DNA from: Rheinheimera baltica DSM 14885
GTDB taxonomy: Bacteria > Pseudomonadota > Gammaproteobacteria > Enterobacterales > Alteromonadaceae
Assembly: GCF_000425345.1 (NCBI RefSeq)
Contig: NZ_AUDG01000008.1
Coordinates: 1 to 64,000 of the forward strand
DNA: 64,000 nt
Direction of reading: 5' to 3'
The position numbers were made by a program, and so were the translations under genes. The notes beneath the pieces were generated by a model. That model ran no database searches. It had not been told where the DNA came from and saw only the letters and a program-made list of their open reading frames with translations. Shown piece after piece: positions 49,682 through 59,556 of this stretch (the first letter of the stretch is position 1; the number at the start of each line of letters is the position of its first letter).

Positions 49682-51853
49682 TTGGTAAATCTTTTCAAAC
49701 CGTTAATCTTGCCCTGGCTATTGACTCTTTTCGTAATGATGTTGTTTACCGGTCTTTGGTATCACTTTGATAGTAAAGCCCAGCAACGCTTGCAATTAGA
49801 ACAAGTTACTGCAACGCTTCAATTGAGTATTCGTCCCTTACTCAACAACAATGATGCTGACTTAGTTAGAGCACAATTAAACCTCATGCGTTTTGTCAGT
49901 GCCTTGCCATTGCGGTCAATTGCTGTTTATAGTCGTGAGCATCGCTTAGAGTTATCGACTGAGTTACCAGACAGCCTGAAACATTTTTCACCAGAAAAAC
50001 CCGTCTCAGATTTTTCGATGCAACCTTTTGATGAAGGTGTTCTGGTATTAAAGCCCTTTTCCAATACTACTAAATGGCCTGATCTTGGTGAGTCAGCAAT
50101 ACCTGACCAATATTATTTATTGTTACTGTTTGAAAAAGTTACGTCACATAGTGTGTGGCTGATCCCAGTTATTTTAATGGGCGTGCTTGGTGGCATTGTG
50201 TTGATATTGTTTCAAAATAATTTGGCACAACTGTTCCAGCGGCAGCATACCGACGTTAGTTTATTGGTGCATAAGCTGAGTCAGTTACGCGGTGGGCAGA
50301 ATAATGTTAACGTTAATGAAGATTTAGTACCTGAACTCGCAGCTCTTAAGCCTGCCATCAACGCATTGGCCGCCTATCATCAGGATACCGTTTTTGCTGC
50401 AAAGCAGCTATCTGAGCAGCAGCAGCAGAAGATCGATAACGCTGAACAGGAAAATGTGTTGTTGCAACAGCAATATCTTTCGGTGCAACAACAAAATGTT
50501 GCCATCCAGCAAACTGTGCAAAATAGACTGCAGGTGCTTATGCAACTGCAGCAACAGCAGGCAGAGCTTGAGTATAGTGACTATCTCCAAGCACTAAATG
50601 CACAGCTTGAGTTATTTCAATTGGAGTTTGCCAGCCAAGGTGTGGTTAATAACCGTTTGAAACTAACAGATTTTGTTTATGAATTGTTGCCTAAATTAAC
50701 GGCTTGGTCTAATGATAAACACATTGAGCTACAAATTTTTGAAGGCGCGGATAATTTACGTTATCAAGTTGAGGTGCCGGAGCAACCACTGGCATTGTTA
50801 CTGCAGTCACTGATGCAAATTGCTAGTAGAGCCCCGGGTATAACAGAACTGATACTCAGAGTTGAACTCAACGTCGTCGGCCTCAATGCCACTTTACATA
50901 TTAGTATAACGGGTAGTGGAGAGGGTATTACAGCGCGCACACGGCAGCTTTTAACGGGTAACGATACCAGACCGTTACAATGGCACGAAAGTGATATTGG
51001 TTTTTTTATCGTATCAAAACGTCTACTTAATGCTGAGTTGAGCATACAGTCTCTGGAAGGCCTTGGCTGTACTATCGCGTTAAGTTTGCCGATATCTACT
51101 GTTCAGCTAGATGCACCAATACCCGTTAAAAGAGCATTATATTTTGGCAGCCAGCACGGCGATTTGACTGAGCGGACTCGCGCTATTGAGCCATTAGTCA
51201 GTAGTATTTTGAAATGCAGTGACATTGCTGATTTTTCATTGAAATATAATAAATTGGCTTTTGATTTTGCATTGGTATTACTGCCTGAACCTGCAGATTT
51301 AATGCAGTGGCGTACACTTTTAGATGAGTTACGTGAACACTGCCCCCTCTATTGTTATGCATTGCCATCGCAAATAGCAGTATGGCGCGAAGCGCTGCAA
51401 CAAACGGTGTATCAAACTCCATTCTGCTTAGGATCTATCCAACCTTCTACAACTCGGGAAGAAAAGCAACCTCGTTTACTGGTAGTAGACGACAACACCA
51501 CCAATTTATCTTTTGTACAGGTATTGTTAAAAGATCACCCCATTGAACTGCACACTGCCAGTTGCGGCACCGCTGCTTTGCAGATGTGTCAACAACGTAA
51601 TTTCGATGTTGTTTTACTGGATATCCAACTCCCCGATATCTCTGGCACTGAAGTTGCTCGTCGGCTTCGGCAGTTATCTGAGTATCAAACTACGCCTATT
51701 CTGGCTTTTACGGCTCATGCCTTGGAAGAGGAAATGCATAGTTTTTTACAAGCCGGTATGAACGATGTAATTATAAAACCGTTGGATGTGGCAAAACTTT
51801 CACAGATATTGGAATGGTGCTCAAGGAGCAAAACGAATGATGTTAACCAATAG
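49682..51853 (+). CDS. BarA-like hybrid sensor with degenerate kinase core and intact receiver
   Basis: A 723-residue protein with a TTG start. Order: membrane helix (LILPWLLTLFVMMLFTGLWY), a periplasmic sensor of about 130 residues, a second helix (VWLIPVILMGVLGGIVLILF), a Gln-rich coiled coil (near 245-300), a kinase-like region and a C-terminal receiver (LLVVDDNTTNLS, Asp in VLLDIQLPDISG, Lys in VIIKPLD). The usual H-box (SHELRTPL) is missing; the segment aligning with the second DHp helix (YLQALNAQLELFQLEF) comes straight after the coiled coil. The ATPase N-box reads LLLQSLMQIASRAPG, without its Asn. Autophosphorylation is therefore unlikely. No HPt domain is present. Confidence 0.82.
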   Translation: MVNLFKPLILPWLLTLFVMMLFTGLWYHFDSKAQQRLQLEQVTATLQLSIRPLLNNNDADLVRAQLNLMRFVSALPLRSIAVYSREHRLELSTELPDSLKHFSPEKPVSDFSMQPFDEGVLVLKPFSNTTKWPDLGESAIPDQYYLLLLFEKVTSHSVWLIPVILMGVLGGIVLILFQNNLAQLFQRQHTDVSLLVHKLSQLRGGQNNVNVNEDLVPELAALKPAINALAAYHQDTVFAAKQLSEQQQQKIDNAEQENVLLQQQYLSVQQQNVAIQQTVQNRLQVLMQLQQQQAELEYSDYLQALNAQLELFQLEFASQGVVNNRLKLTDFVYELLPKLTAWSNDKHIELQIFEGADNLRYQVEVPEQPLALLLQSLMQIASRAPGITELILRVELNVVGLNATLHISITGSGEGITARTRQLLTGNDTRPLQWHESDIGFFIVSKRLLNAELSIQSLEGLGCTIALSLPISTVQLDAPIPVKRALYFGSQHGDLTERTRAIEPLVSSILKCSDIADFSLKYNKLAFDFALVLLPEPADLMQWRTLLDELREHCPLYCYALPSQIAVWREALQQTVYQTPFCLGSIQPSTTREEKQPRLLVVDDNTTNLSFVQVLLKDHPIELHTASCGTAALQMCQQRNFDVVLLDIQLPDISGTEVARRLRQLSEYQTTPILAFTAHALEEEMHSFLQAGMNDVIIKPLDVAKLSQILEWCSRSKTNDVNQ

Positions 51854-52729
51854 CTGTTTAAGTGCTTCGACATATTGCTGATTAGGTTGTGCATTCAAAA
51901 GTGGCAGAAGCTCCGCGCCACTGGCAGTGTATTTATAGTACTGTAGCACGACATCTTTACTGCAGACAGTGCCATTCATACTAAGTTGCTGGTATTGCCA
52001 GTTAAGCTGCTGTCCAGCAGGCAAGGTACCACTTTCAATTTCAGAGCTGTGCAAAAGACCAATATCCATCAAACTTAATATTTGCGGATATGACAGTCCG
52101 AACTGATTAAGATTAACCACCGCCCGACTGCGACCGGTCAGTAGGCGCCAAAGTGAAGGTCGGCTAATATAACCGAAATAAATGCGGGCACTGGGATCCT
52201 GACGTGTGCGACAACTCAAATTCGCTGCTTGTTGCAGTGCCATAGCCTCTTTGTAGCTCATGCGTTTTAATGTATGTAATGTTTTCAACGAAAATTTGCC
52301 TGGAGTGGCAATTTCACCAGCAAGAATTTTGGCCCACAGGTGCTGCATGTTAGTATTAGATATGTCTAAAATGAGATCACAAAATTGCTGAAACCAATCA
52401 GGATCGACATCTTGTGCGGAGACACTTTCAGGGCAGTACTCCAAAGCCTGCGCCATGATCCGTTCCAAATTATGTTGTTGGCGTTCACGTTGCATCTGTA
52501 AGCGTCGCTCTGCACGCTGATTGATATTTAAGCTGGCAGAATTGAAAATCGCACCCGAGCGTGCAGCAAGTTGTTGGTGTTTGTCGCTAAATTGGCTCTG
52601 ATCTTGTGTGTTATTGGTACTTTCAATGTCTTTTGATGTTGATATTCCTGCACCAAACTGAGTTTTGGCAAGCTGCAATAAGCGTTGTTGCGCGCTTAAT
52701 GAATTGACTTTAACCATGACAATATTCAC
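51821..52729 (-). CDS. TIGR03899 family protein (DUF2806-like)
   Basis: A 302-residue cytoplasmic protein, basic and Gln-rich at the N-terminus (ERRLQMQRERQQHNLERIMAQAL). The central stretch FCDLILDISNTNMQHLWAKILAGEIATPGKFSLKTLHTL is the DUF2806/TIGR03899 core, found in gammaproteobacteria such as Vibrio and Shewanella. Function unknown. Its 3' end overlaps the end of the hybrid sensor gene by 33 bases on the opposite strand. Confidence 0.8.
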   Translation of the reverse strand: MNIVMVKVNSLSAQQRLLQLAKTQFGAGISTSKDIESTNNTQDQSQFSDKHQQLAARSGAIFNSASLNINQRAERRLQMQRERQQHNLERIMAQALEYCPESVSAQDVDPDWFQQFCDLILDISNTNMQHLWAKILAGEIATPGKFSLKTLHTLKRMSYKEAMALQQAANLSCRTRQDPSARIYFGYISRPSLWRLLTGRSRAVVNLNQFGLSYPQILSLMDIGLLHSSEIESGTLPAGQQLNWQYQQLSMNGTVCSKDVVLQYYKYTASGAELLPLLNAQPNQQYVEALKQLLVNIIRFAP

Positions 52730-52881
52730 TTCGCCAGAATAGTTTAACGCTATCTTGGCATCTCAGAAATCTTGCAGCAAGTTATACAGATACACTTTGT
52801 TCAAAATAAAATCTGTTATAACTTACTCTTATGTAAAAGATGCATGTATATTTAAGCGGAATCATTTAATAAGGCTGAATA

Positions 52882-55107
52882 ATGGTGTCAAAAGAAACAG
52901 ATGACGATTTTCTGTTTTTAGCAGAAGACGAACCAGCTGCACCAGTAAATGAACAGACACTGGGTGAATGGCATTTGCTTATCGTTGACGATGATGAAGA
53001 AATTCATACCGTGACTAAACTGGCATTGAGTGACCTGACTGTTTTGGGCAGACGGCTGGTGTTTCATCATGCATATAGTGGTAAGGAAGCGGTCGAGTTT
53101 TTGCGGCATAACCCAGAAACAGCCTTAGTATTGCTCGATGTAGTGATGGAAACAGATGATGCTGGACTTCGTGTGGTGCAGCGAATTCGTGACGAACTGA
53201 TGATGGACGAGTTACGCATCGTACTACGTACTGGCCAACCGGGATATGCGCCGGAAGAAAATGTCATCAAAGAATATGACATTAATGATTACAAAACTAA
53301 AACTGAACTTACCCGAAGTAAGTTGGTGACCTCAATTATTGCGTCATTGCGGTCTTATCAGCAGATCCGTACGATCAACCAAAGCCGCAGAGGCTTACAG
53401 AAAATTATTAATGCCGGAGCGAATCTGCTTGAGCAGCACTCGTTACACGAGTTCTCTGAAGGCGTTGTAACACAGATATCGTCACTCATTGGCTTGCACG
53501 CCGAAGGCGTGCTATGTGCTCAGATTGAGGATGATGGTAGTGCCAGTGAGAATATTTATGTATTAGGTGCTGCTGGTAATTATGCCCCTTACATTAAGTG
53601 CCAGCTTGACCGGCTAGATAATGAACGTATTGTTGAACAGATTTCAAAATGTTTAACGACACGTCAGCATTTGTTTACCGACAAAGATACGGTGTTGTAT
53701 CTTGGCAATGAAACGCATTCTGCTGCGGTCTATATTGAGACAAACCGTCCAATTGACGCGCTTGATCGTCAATTAATAGAGGTGTTTCTCAGCAATATTT
53801 CAATAGGTTATGAAAACGTTACATTGTTTCAGCAACTTAAACATGCAGCCTATATTGACCCTCTGACAAAGACGCCTAACAGAAACGAGTTTATTCAGAT
53901 CTTGCAGGACACAAAACGGTATGAGGCTGAAAATAACGTCGCAGTTTTGATTGATATAAACCATTTCTCTGATGTGAACGATGGTTTAGGTCAAGATGTG
54001 GGTAATGAATTACTGATTGCAGTCACATTTCGGCTGATAGAGCATTTTGGTGTTACCGCGCAATTGGGACGAATTGGCGCTGATGTTTTTGGTTTGGTCG
54101 GGCCCGAAAGTGAACTTACACCCGAACGTTTGCAAGCCGTTTTTAATCAACCCTTTCATGCTTCAGAGCATGCTTTGCAGGTGGACGCCACTTTTGGTCT
54201 GTGTCGGTTAATCGACACAGCGACGCAGGGGCTGACTATATTAAAGCATGTTTACATTGCACTGAATAAGGCTAAAAAACAGATTGGCACTAATTATCAG
54301 TATTATATAGCGGATATGGAAGAGGAGATGGCGGAGCGCTTGGCGTTACTGCGCATGTTACGTCAGGATTTTTCGAATGATCGGCTTGAGTTATGGTATC
54401 AGCCTCAGGTGTCGTTGAAAAATCATCAGGTCGTTGGTATGGAAGCCTTACTTCGATGGCCGCAAGCAAATGGGCAGTTTATTTCGCCAGCAGTGTTTAT
54501 TCCTCTTGCAGAATACTCAGGTCTGATTGTTGAGATCGGTAGCTGGGTGCTTGAGCAAGCCTGTATACAAGTTAAAAAACTTGAACAGCAAGGTTTTAGC
54601 GAGCTTCGTATTGCCGTCAATGTTTCCATGCCGCAGTTTAGGAATCATGGCTTTGTACAGTCGGTAATTGACTGTGTAAATCGTTATCAAGTCAGGCCTG
54701 CATCACTTGAACTGGAAATTACAGAGTCTGTTGTGATGGATGAACCTAAGATTGTTATTGAAGCACTGCAAAAATTGAAAAGCTTTGGTATTAAAGTGGC
54801 TATAGATGATTTTGGCATTGGTTTTTCATCGCTCAGTTACCTGCAACAACTGCCATTAGACCGGATTAAAGTTGATCGGGCGTTTATACGAGATATTAAT
54901 CAGGCTGCTGGAGAAGTTATTGCTGAAACCATTATAAGTCTGGGCAAGCGTTTACATCTCTCTACTATTGCAGAAGGTGTTGAGACAAAAGAGCAAGAGC
55001 AGGCAGTAAAAGCGATGGGGTGTGATGAAGTTCAAGGCTTTATGTATGCCAAGCCTATGCCGCCTGATGAGCTACTATTATTTCTGCAACAACAGAAAAG
55101 AGACTAG
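52882..55107 (+). CDS. Response regulator: REC-DUF3369-GGDEF(degenerate)-EAL
   Basis: A 741-residue cytoplasmic protein that probably degrades c-di-GMP under phosphorelay control. REC domain: IVDDDEEIHTVT and phosphoacceptor Asp86 in VLLDVVMET. DUF3369 follows with LRTGQPGYAPEENVIKEYDI. The GGDEF site reads RIGADVFGL, so cyclase activity is unlikely. The EAL domain keeps its catalytic set: MEALLRW, IAVNVS, LELEITES, AIDDFGIGFSSL, IKVDRAFI, AEGVETKEQ and the later Gln in VQGFMYAKPM. It is a paralogue of the IS-broken gene at 248-1204. A strong terminator begins at its stop codon. Confidence 0.92.
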   Translation: MVSKETDDDFLFLAEDEPAAPVNEQTLGEWHLLIVDDDEEIHTVTKLALSDLTVLGRRLVFHHAYSGKEAVEFLRHNPETALVLLDVVMETDDAGLRVVQRIRDELMMDELRIVLRTGQPGYAPEENVIKEYDINDYKTKTELTRSKLVTSIIASLRSYQQIRTINQSRRGLQKIINAGANLLEQHSLHEFSEGVVTQISSLIGLHAEGVLCAQIEDDGSASENIYVLGAAGNYAPYIKCQLDRLDNERIVEQISKCLTTRQHLFTDKDTVLYLGNETHSAAVYIETNRPIDALDRQLIEVFLSNISIGYENVTLFQQLKHAAYIDPLTKTPNRNEFIQILQDTKRYEAENNVAVLIDINHFSDVNDGLGQDVGNELLIAVTFRLIEHFGVTAQLGRIGADVFGLVGPESELTPERLQAVFNQPFHASEHALQVDATFGLCRLIDTATQGLTILKHVYIALNKAKKQIGTNYQYYIADMEEEMAERLALLRMLRQDFSNDRLELWYQPQVSLKNHQVVGMEALLRWPQANGQFISPAVFIPLAEYSGLIVEIGSWVLEQACIQVKKLEQQGFSELRIAVNVSMPQFRNHGFVQSVIDCVNRYQVRPASLELEITESVVMDEPKIVIEALQKLKSFGIKVAIDDFGIGFSSLSYLQQLPLDRIKVDRAFIRDINQAAGEVIAETIISLGKRLHLSTIAEGVETKEQEQAVKAMGCDEVQGFMYAKPMPPDELLLFLQQQKRD

Positions 55108-55134
55108 AAAAAACCTGCCGTTGGCAGGTTTTTT
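55108..55134. terminator. Bidirectional terminator between the EAL response regulator and yibQ
   Basis: AAAAAACCTGCC, GTT, GGCAGGTTTTTT: a 6-bp GC stem flanked by A6 and T6, starting at the base after the response-regulator stop and touching the convergent yibQ stop (55133). Confidence 0.93.
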
Positions 55135-55906
55135 ATTGCGGTGCAGATACCGCTGGTGCTGTGAACCCTGCAGCCACAACATCATGATGTTGCGGCAGCA
55201 ATTGGGTAATGCCTACCAGCACAATACCTTGCTCTTTAAGCTTCGGCAGATTTTTTCGTAGGAACTTATAGGTTTCCGGATACGGGTGGGCAATTGCTAT
55301 AGCACTTTGACGTTTTTTTGCGATACGCAGTAAAGTGTCAAACTGCTTAGCTATAGCCGTTTCATCTTGAACGTTGTCTAGAAATACTTGACGACTTAAA
55401 TTTGTCACACCAAATTGACGGGCATATTTTCCCGCTTTGCTATGTGCGGTTGTGAGGCTATCAACGAAAAATAAATGTCTTTTGCTTAAATACTCCATCG
55501 TCCAGGCCATGGGTTGTTCTTGCTCGGTGTAAAAGCTGCCCATATGATTATTTATCCCCACCGCATACGGAATATCTGCCAAAGCTAATTGCAGCGTTTT
55601 ATGTACCTGTTGCTTAGACATGTCACTAGTTAATGCCCCAAGTCCGGGCTTTCTGTCATTGGCGGGTTGCATCGGCATATGTAACATTACATCTTTATGC
55701 AACTGAAACGCGTGACGGGCCGCACGTTGGCCATAAGGAGTGTGTGGTAGTACTGCAAATGTAAGGGCAAATGGCAAGTCTATAAGCTCTAAATCAGCTT
55801 TTTGATAGCCAATGTCATCGATAATAATGGCGATGCGTGGTGTGTCTGCCATCGCTTGTGTAGCCAATATTAGCAGACTAAGACTAAGTGTAAGTAATTG
55901 TCGCAC
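55133..55906 (-). CDS. yibQ: Divergent polysaccharide deacetylase family protein YibQ
   Basis: A periplasmic protein of the YibQ/DUF610 family, related to NodB-fold deacetylases. I prefer the GTG start at 55906, which puts VRQLLTLSLSLLILATQAMA as a signal peptide, giving 257 residues; an ATG at 55981 adds 25 residues unlike any signal. Motifs: RIAIIIDDIGYQKADLELI, LPFALTFAVLPHTPYG, DVMLHMPMQP, GINNHMGSFYT, VDSLTTAHSKAG and AIAIAHPYPET. It is third in gpmI-envC-yibQ, the standard order. Substrate unknown. Confidence 0.9.
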   Translation of the reverse strand: MRQLLTLSLSLLILATQAMADTPRIAIIIDDIGYQKADLELIDLPFALTFAVLPHTPYGQRAARHAFQLHKDVMLHMPMQPANDRKPGLGALTSDMSKQQVHKTLQLALADIPYAVGINNHMGSFYTEQEQPMAWTMEYLSKRHLFFVDSLTTAHSKAGKYARQFGVTNLSRQVFLDNVQDETAIAKQFDTLLRIAKKRQSAIAIAHPYPETYKFLRKNLPKLKEQGIVLVGITQLLPQHHDVVAAGFTAPAVSAPQ

Positions 55907-55993
55907 GTTATTATTATTCTCTTGTGTGCCAAATTGGATTTCGAAAATTATTGAAAAATTATATGCGCAACAGCGCTGCATTACATTAATTTT

Positions 55994-57133
55994 TTAACGC
56001 TTTATCTGTGCCAGCCATTGTAACGGATTTACCGCTTCGCCTTTATTTCTGATTTCAAAATACAAACCGGCTGACGCCTGTCCTCCACTCATACCAGCCA
56101 AAGCGATTGTTTCACCCGCAGTAATGGTTGTTCCTGGCTGTTTAAGCAGGTTTTGGTTATGACCATACAAACTCATAAAACCTGCACCATGGTCAAGGAC
56201 GATAACCCAACCGTAGCCTTTGAGCCAGTCAGCATAGATAACCTGACCATCAGCAATAGCGGTAACGTCTCCGCCTTCTTTTGCCTGAATCAAAATGCCG
56301 CGTGAAGAAATACCGCCTTGTCGGTTCTCTCCAAATCGCTGTAACAAGCTACCGGTCACCGGCCAGGCTAACTGGCCTTTTTGTCGGTCTAACCCTGCTA
56401 ACTCTCGGGTTTTTTCTGCCAATTTTTTCAGCTTGTCCAGCGTAGCTTGCAAGCTCGCTTCATTTTGGCGCAAGTAGTCGAGCTGGCGCCCTTGTTGCTG
56501 CAAGGTATCTTGTAGGCGTGACACGGCGAGTTTTTGCTCATTCTTTGCCGCAGTTAACTGTTGCTGTTGTTGTTGTAACGTCAGCAGAAGCACGGCCAGT
56601 TGCTGCTGTTTATCCGAAAGTTCGGCCAGCACTAATTCCAGTTGCGAGATGGTACTATTGAGCTCTGTCAGTTGTTGCATTCTGGCTCGGTTGAAGTACT
56701 GGTAATAGCTTAATACCCGCTCTAGTTTGCCAGCATCTTGCTGGTTGAGCAGCATTCTACTGTAATCATGCTGACCAAGGCTGTAGGCACTTTTTAATTG
56801 CGACCCGAGTAACTTCTGCTGTTGAAATAATTGCGATTCAAGTGTTTTCTGTTGATTAAGTAATTGCTGCTCTCGAGCTGTGAGCGCTTGTCGCTCTTGC
56901 TCTGTACGGAGGGTATTAGCTGATGCTTCAGCGAACGCCTTGTCTGATTGCTGAAGTTGTTGCTCTGCTTTGAGCAGCTGTTTTTTTTGTGTTTGGACCT
57001 GTTGTTCGGTTAACTGAATTTGTTGCTTAATATCAGCTAACTCTTTATCGCGCTGCTGTGCATTTGTCTCTAGTGGCATTAGCAATGCACCCAAAACGAG
57101 CGCCAGCAGCGACGTAGTTGATATTAGATGCAT
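55994..57133 (-). CDS. envC: Murein hydrolase activator EnvC
   Basis: EnvC is the periplasmic activator of amidases AmiA/AmiB at the septum and is itself controlled by FtsEX (genes at 6162-7828). The 379 residues have a signal peptide (TTSLLALVLGALLMPLETNA), a long Gln-rich coiled coil (about 25-245) and a C-terminal LytM/M23 domain starting LAWPVTGSLLQRFGENRQGG. The LytM site is degenerate as expected for an activator: GWVIVLDHGAGFMSLYGHNQNLL lacks the full metal set. It follows gpmI with no gap. Confidence 0.93.
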   Translation of the reverse strand: MHLISTTSLLALVLGALLMPLETNAQQRDKELADIKQQIQLTEQQVQTQKKQLLKAEQQLQQSDKAFAEASANTLRTEQERQALTAREQQLLNQQKTLESQLFQQQKLLGSQLKSAYSLGQHDYSRMLLNQQDAGKLERVLSYYQYFNRARMQQLTELNSTISQLELVLAELSDKQQQLAVLLLTLQQQQQQLTAAKNEQKLAVSRLQDTLQQQGRQLDYLRQNEASLQATLDKLKKLAEKTRELAGLDRQKGQLAWPVTGSLLQRFGENRQGGISSRGILIQAKEGGDVTAIADGQVIYADWLKGYGWVIVLDHGAGFMSLYGHNQNLLKQPGTTITAGETIALAGMSGGQASAGLYFEIRNKGEAVNPLQWLAQIKR

Positions 57134-58678
57134 TTATTGGCACTGCATTAAGATTTTACCCGTCATTTCATCGGGAATGGGCAATCCCATCAGATGTAAC
57201 ATGGTTGGTGCAATATCACTTAAAATACCGCCATCTTTTACTGTTACCGGCCGGCCAACATAAATCAAGGGTACAGGGCCGCTAGTATGTGCAGTATGAG
57301 CTTGGCCTGATGTAGGATCTTGCATCATTTCAGCATTGCCATGATCTGCAGTAATAAGGCATTCACCACCTACCTGCTGTAATGCGTCAACGACACGACC
57401 AATACAATGATCTACTGCCTCAACTGCCCGAATGGCTGCACTCATTACGCCGGTATGACCAACCATATCACCGTTAGGGTAGTTACAGATAATCACGTCA
57501 AAACTACCGCCGTGAATAGCGTCAACCAGTTTATCAGTCAGTTCTGTTGAGTTCATTTCCGGTTGTAAGTCGTAAGTTGCGACTTTAGGAGAGTCAACTA
57601 AAATACGTTGTTCACCTTCAAACAATTGTTCACGCCCCCCGCTAAAAAAGAATGTGACGTGAGCATATTTTTCGGTTTCAGAAATGCGAAGTTGAGTTTT
57701 TTTATGTTTAGCCAGCCATTCCCCTAGCACATTGTCTAGACTGTGAGCAGGAAAAGCACAGGGCGCTTTTATATCCGCGGCATATTCTGTCAACATTACA
57801 AAGCTACTTAGGGCCGGACGGCGCTTACGACTAAAACCATCAAAAGCATCGTTAACAAATGTACGAGTTAACTGACGGGCGCGATCGGCACGGAAATTCA
57901 TGAAAATGAGTGCGTCGCCATCATGCATCTGAACAGGAGAACCGTCGGCAGCAACGATGGCTGTGGCTTTAACAAATTCGTCGTTTTCATCACGCTGATA
58001 CGCCATTTCAACAGCCTGGATCGCATCAGCAGCCTGAAACTGTGAAGTGCCTTGCGTTAGCAGGTCATACGCTTGTTGCACTCGATCCCAACGTTTGTCA
58101 CGATCCATAGCAAAATACCGGCCAATAACGGATGCAATTTGTCCACTGCCGGTTTGATTAAAATGCGCTTGAATTTTCTCCAAAGAGGCTTTGGCGCTGC
58201 GAGGCGGTGTGTCACGGCCATCTAAAAACGCATGCAAGTATATTTTTTCCGCACCTTGTTGTTCCGCCAACTTTATCATCGCTAATAAATGGTCTTCATG
58301 ACTGTGTACACCGCCAGCGGACAACAGACCCATAATGTGTAAAGCTGTATGTTGTTTTTTGGTTTTTGATACGGCGTCAAGTAGCACTGGATTGCTAAAA
58401 AAGTCTCCATCATCTATCGCTTTGGTAATGCGGGTAAAGTCCTGATATACCACCCTACCAGAGCCCAAATTAACATGACCGACTTCAGAATTGCCCATTT
58501 GCCCATCAGGTAAGCCTACATCAAGTCCAGAACCTGAAATTAAACTATGTGGGCAGGTTTGCCACAGCTTATCCATCACCGGCGTATTGGCTTGTGCAAT
58601 CGCATTATTGCTGACATCTTCCCGATAGCCCCAGCCATCCAGAATTAATAACACCAAAGGTTTTTTGCGACTGGTCAT
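57134..58678 (-). CDS. gpmI: 2,3-bisphosphoglycerate-independent phosphoglycerate mutase GpmI
   Basis: GpmI interconverts 3- and 2-phosphoglycerate in glycolysis using two Mn ions. The 514 residues show the metal site [13 protein letters not shown], the phosphoserine site [16 protein letters not shown] (Ser64), [40 protein letters not shown] and [13 protein letters not shown] with the second metal cluster. First of gpmI-envC-yibQ; divergent from yibN. Confidence 0.97.
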   Translation of the reverse strand: MTSRKKPLVLLILDGWGYREDVSNNAIAQANTPVMDKLWQTCPHSLISGSGLDVGLPDGQMGNSEVGHVNLGSGRVVYQDFTRITKAIDDGDFFSNPVLLDAVSKTKKQHTALHIMGLLSAGGVHSHEDHLLAMIKLAEQQGAEKIYLHAFLDGRDTPPRSAKASLEKIQAHFNQTGSGQIASVIGRYFAMDRDKRWDRVQQAYDLLTQGTSQFQAADAIQAVEMAYQRDENDEFVKATAIVAADGSPVQMHDGDALIFMNFRADRARQLTRTFVNDAFDGFSRKRRPALSSFVMLTEYAADIKAPCAFPAHSLDNVLGEWLAKHKKTQLRISETEKYAHVTFFFSGGREQLFEGEQRILVDSPKVATYDLQPEMNSTELTDKLVDAIHGGSFDVIICNYPNGDMVGHTGVMSAAIRAVEAVDHCIGRVVDALQQVGGECLITADHGNAEMMQDPTSGQAHTAHTSGPVPLIYVGRPVTVKDGGILSDIAPTMLHLMGLPIPDEMTGKILMQCQ

Positions 58679-58844
58679 GTAAACTCCATTGATATATGAG
58701 TAGGCAAAATTGAGTTGCTATCTTACCGAAATCTGCACAATTCTCCAGCCCTGTTAGAATACGTAAGCCCATTCAGGGCTGCTTTATGTAATGAAACTGA
58801 GTATACTCAGCGCTGGTAATTTATGAGCCAGAAGCAGAGAGAAT

Positions 58845-59279
58845 ATGCAGCAGTATATAGAGTTCTTAACGAATCATCCGATCTTAAGCGCGGTCTGGGT
58901 GGTGTTATTCGTCATGTTAATAGGCAGTTGGCTGAAATCACAGTTTTCTGCTATTAAACAAGTCAGTCCAACGGAGTTAACTTTACAGGTTAATCGGCTT
59001 AACGCTGTAGTGGTTGATATTAGAGCAGAAGCAGACTTCAACAAGGGCCACATTACCGCGGCTCGGCATATACCAATAGCGGATATTGAAAAACAGCAAC
59101 TGGCTGGCCTTGAAAAGTGTAAAGCTGAACCCATTATCATTGTATGCCAGGCTGGCATGTCTGCTCAAAAAGCGGCAAACAGTTTGCTAAAGCAAGGTTT
59201 TAGCACGGTATCCGTTCTTCAGGGCGGGATGAGTAGTTGGACCGGTGCCAGCTTGCCAGTTGTAAAATCAAAGAGGTAA
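58845..59279 (+). CDS. yibN: Rhodanese-like membrane protein YibN
   Basis: A 144-residue protein with an N-terminal membrane helix (ILSAVWVVLFVMLIGSWL) and a cytoplasmic rhodanese domain: VVDIRAEADFNKGHITAARHIPI, then the active-site loop VCQAGMSAQKAANSLL with catalytic Cys, and VLQGGMSSWTGASLPV. It leads yibN-grxC-secB-gpsA, as in E. coli. Sulphur transfer is inferred from the domain. Its end runs up to the ribosome site (AAGAGG) of grxC. Confidence 0.92.
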   Translation: MQQYIEFLTNHPILSAVWVVLFVMLIGSWLKSQFSAIKQVSPTELTLQVNRLNAVVVDIRAEADFNKGHITAARHIPIADIEKQQLAGLEKCKAEPIIIVCQAGMSAQKAANSLLKQGFSTVSVLQGGMSSWTGASLPVVKSKR

Positions 59280-59281
59280 TG

Positions 59282-59539
59282 ATGTCGAAAGTGACTATTT
59301 ACACTAAAGCCTATTGTCCTTATTGTGTGCGCGCAAAGCACGTATTGGATTCTAAAGGTGTTGGCTATCATGAAATTCGTATTGACGAGCAGCCTGAGCT
59401 ACGCCCAGAAATGATAGCGCTAGCCGGTGGAAAAAGTACCGTACCGCAAATATTTGTCGGTTCACGCCATATTGGTGGTTGTGACGATATGTTATCTCTA
59501 GATGCCAATGGACAACTCGATCCTTTATTAAATTTATAA
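59282..59539 (+). CDS. grxC: Glutaredoxin 3 GrxC
   Basis: A dithiol glutaredoxin using glutathione to reduce protein disulphides. ATG 59282, five bases after AAGAGG, gives 85 residues ([15 protein letters not shown]); an ATG one codon earlier is also possible. Active site CPYC (Cys12, Cys15), cis-Pro in STVPQIFVG and [10 protein letters not shown] for glutathione binding. A further in-frame start at 59237 lies inside yibN and is not favoured. Confidence 0.95.
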   Translation: MSKVTIYTKAYCPYCVRAKHVLDSKGVGYHEIRIDEQPELRPEMIALAGGKSTVPQIFVGSRHIGGCDDMLSLDANGQLDPLLNL

Positions 59540-59556
59540 TTACAGTAGGTATTATC

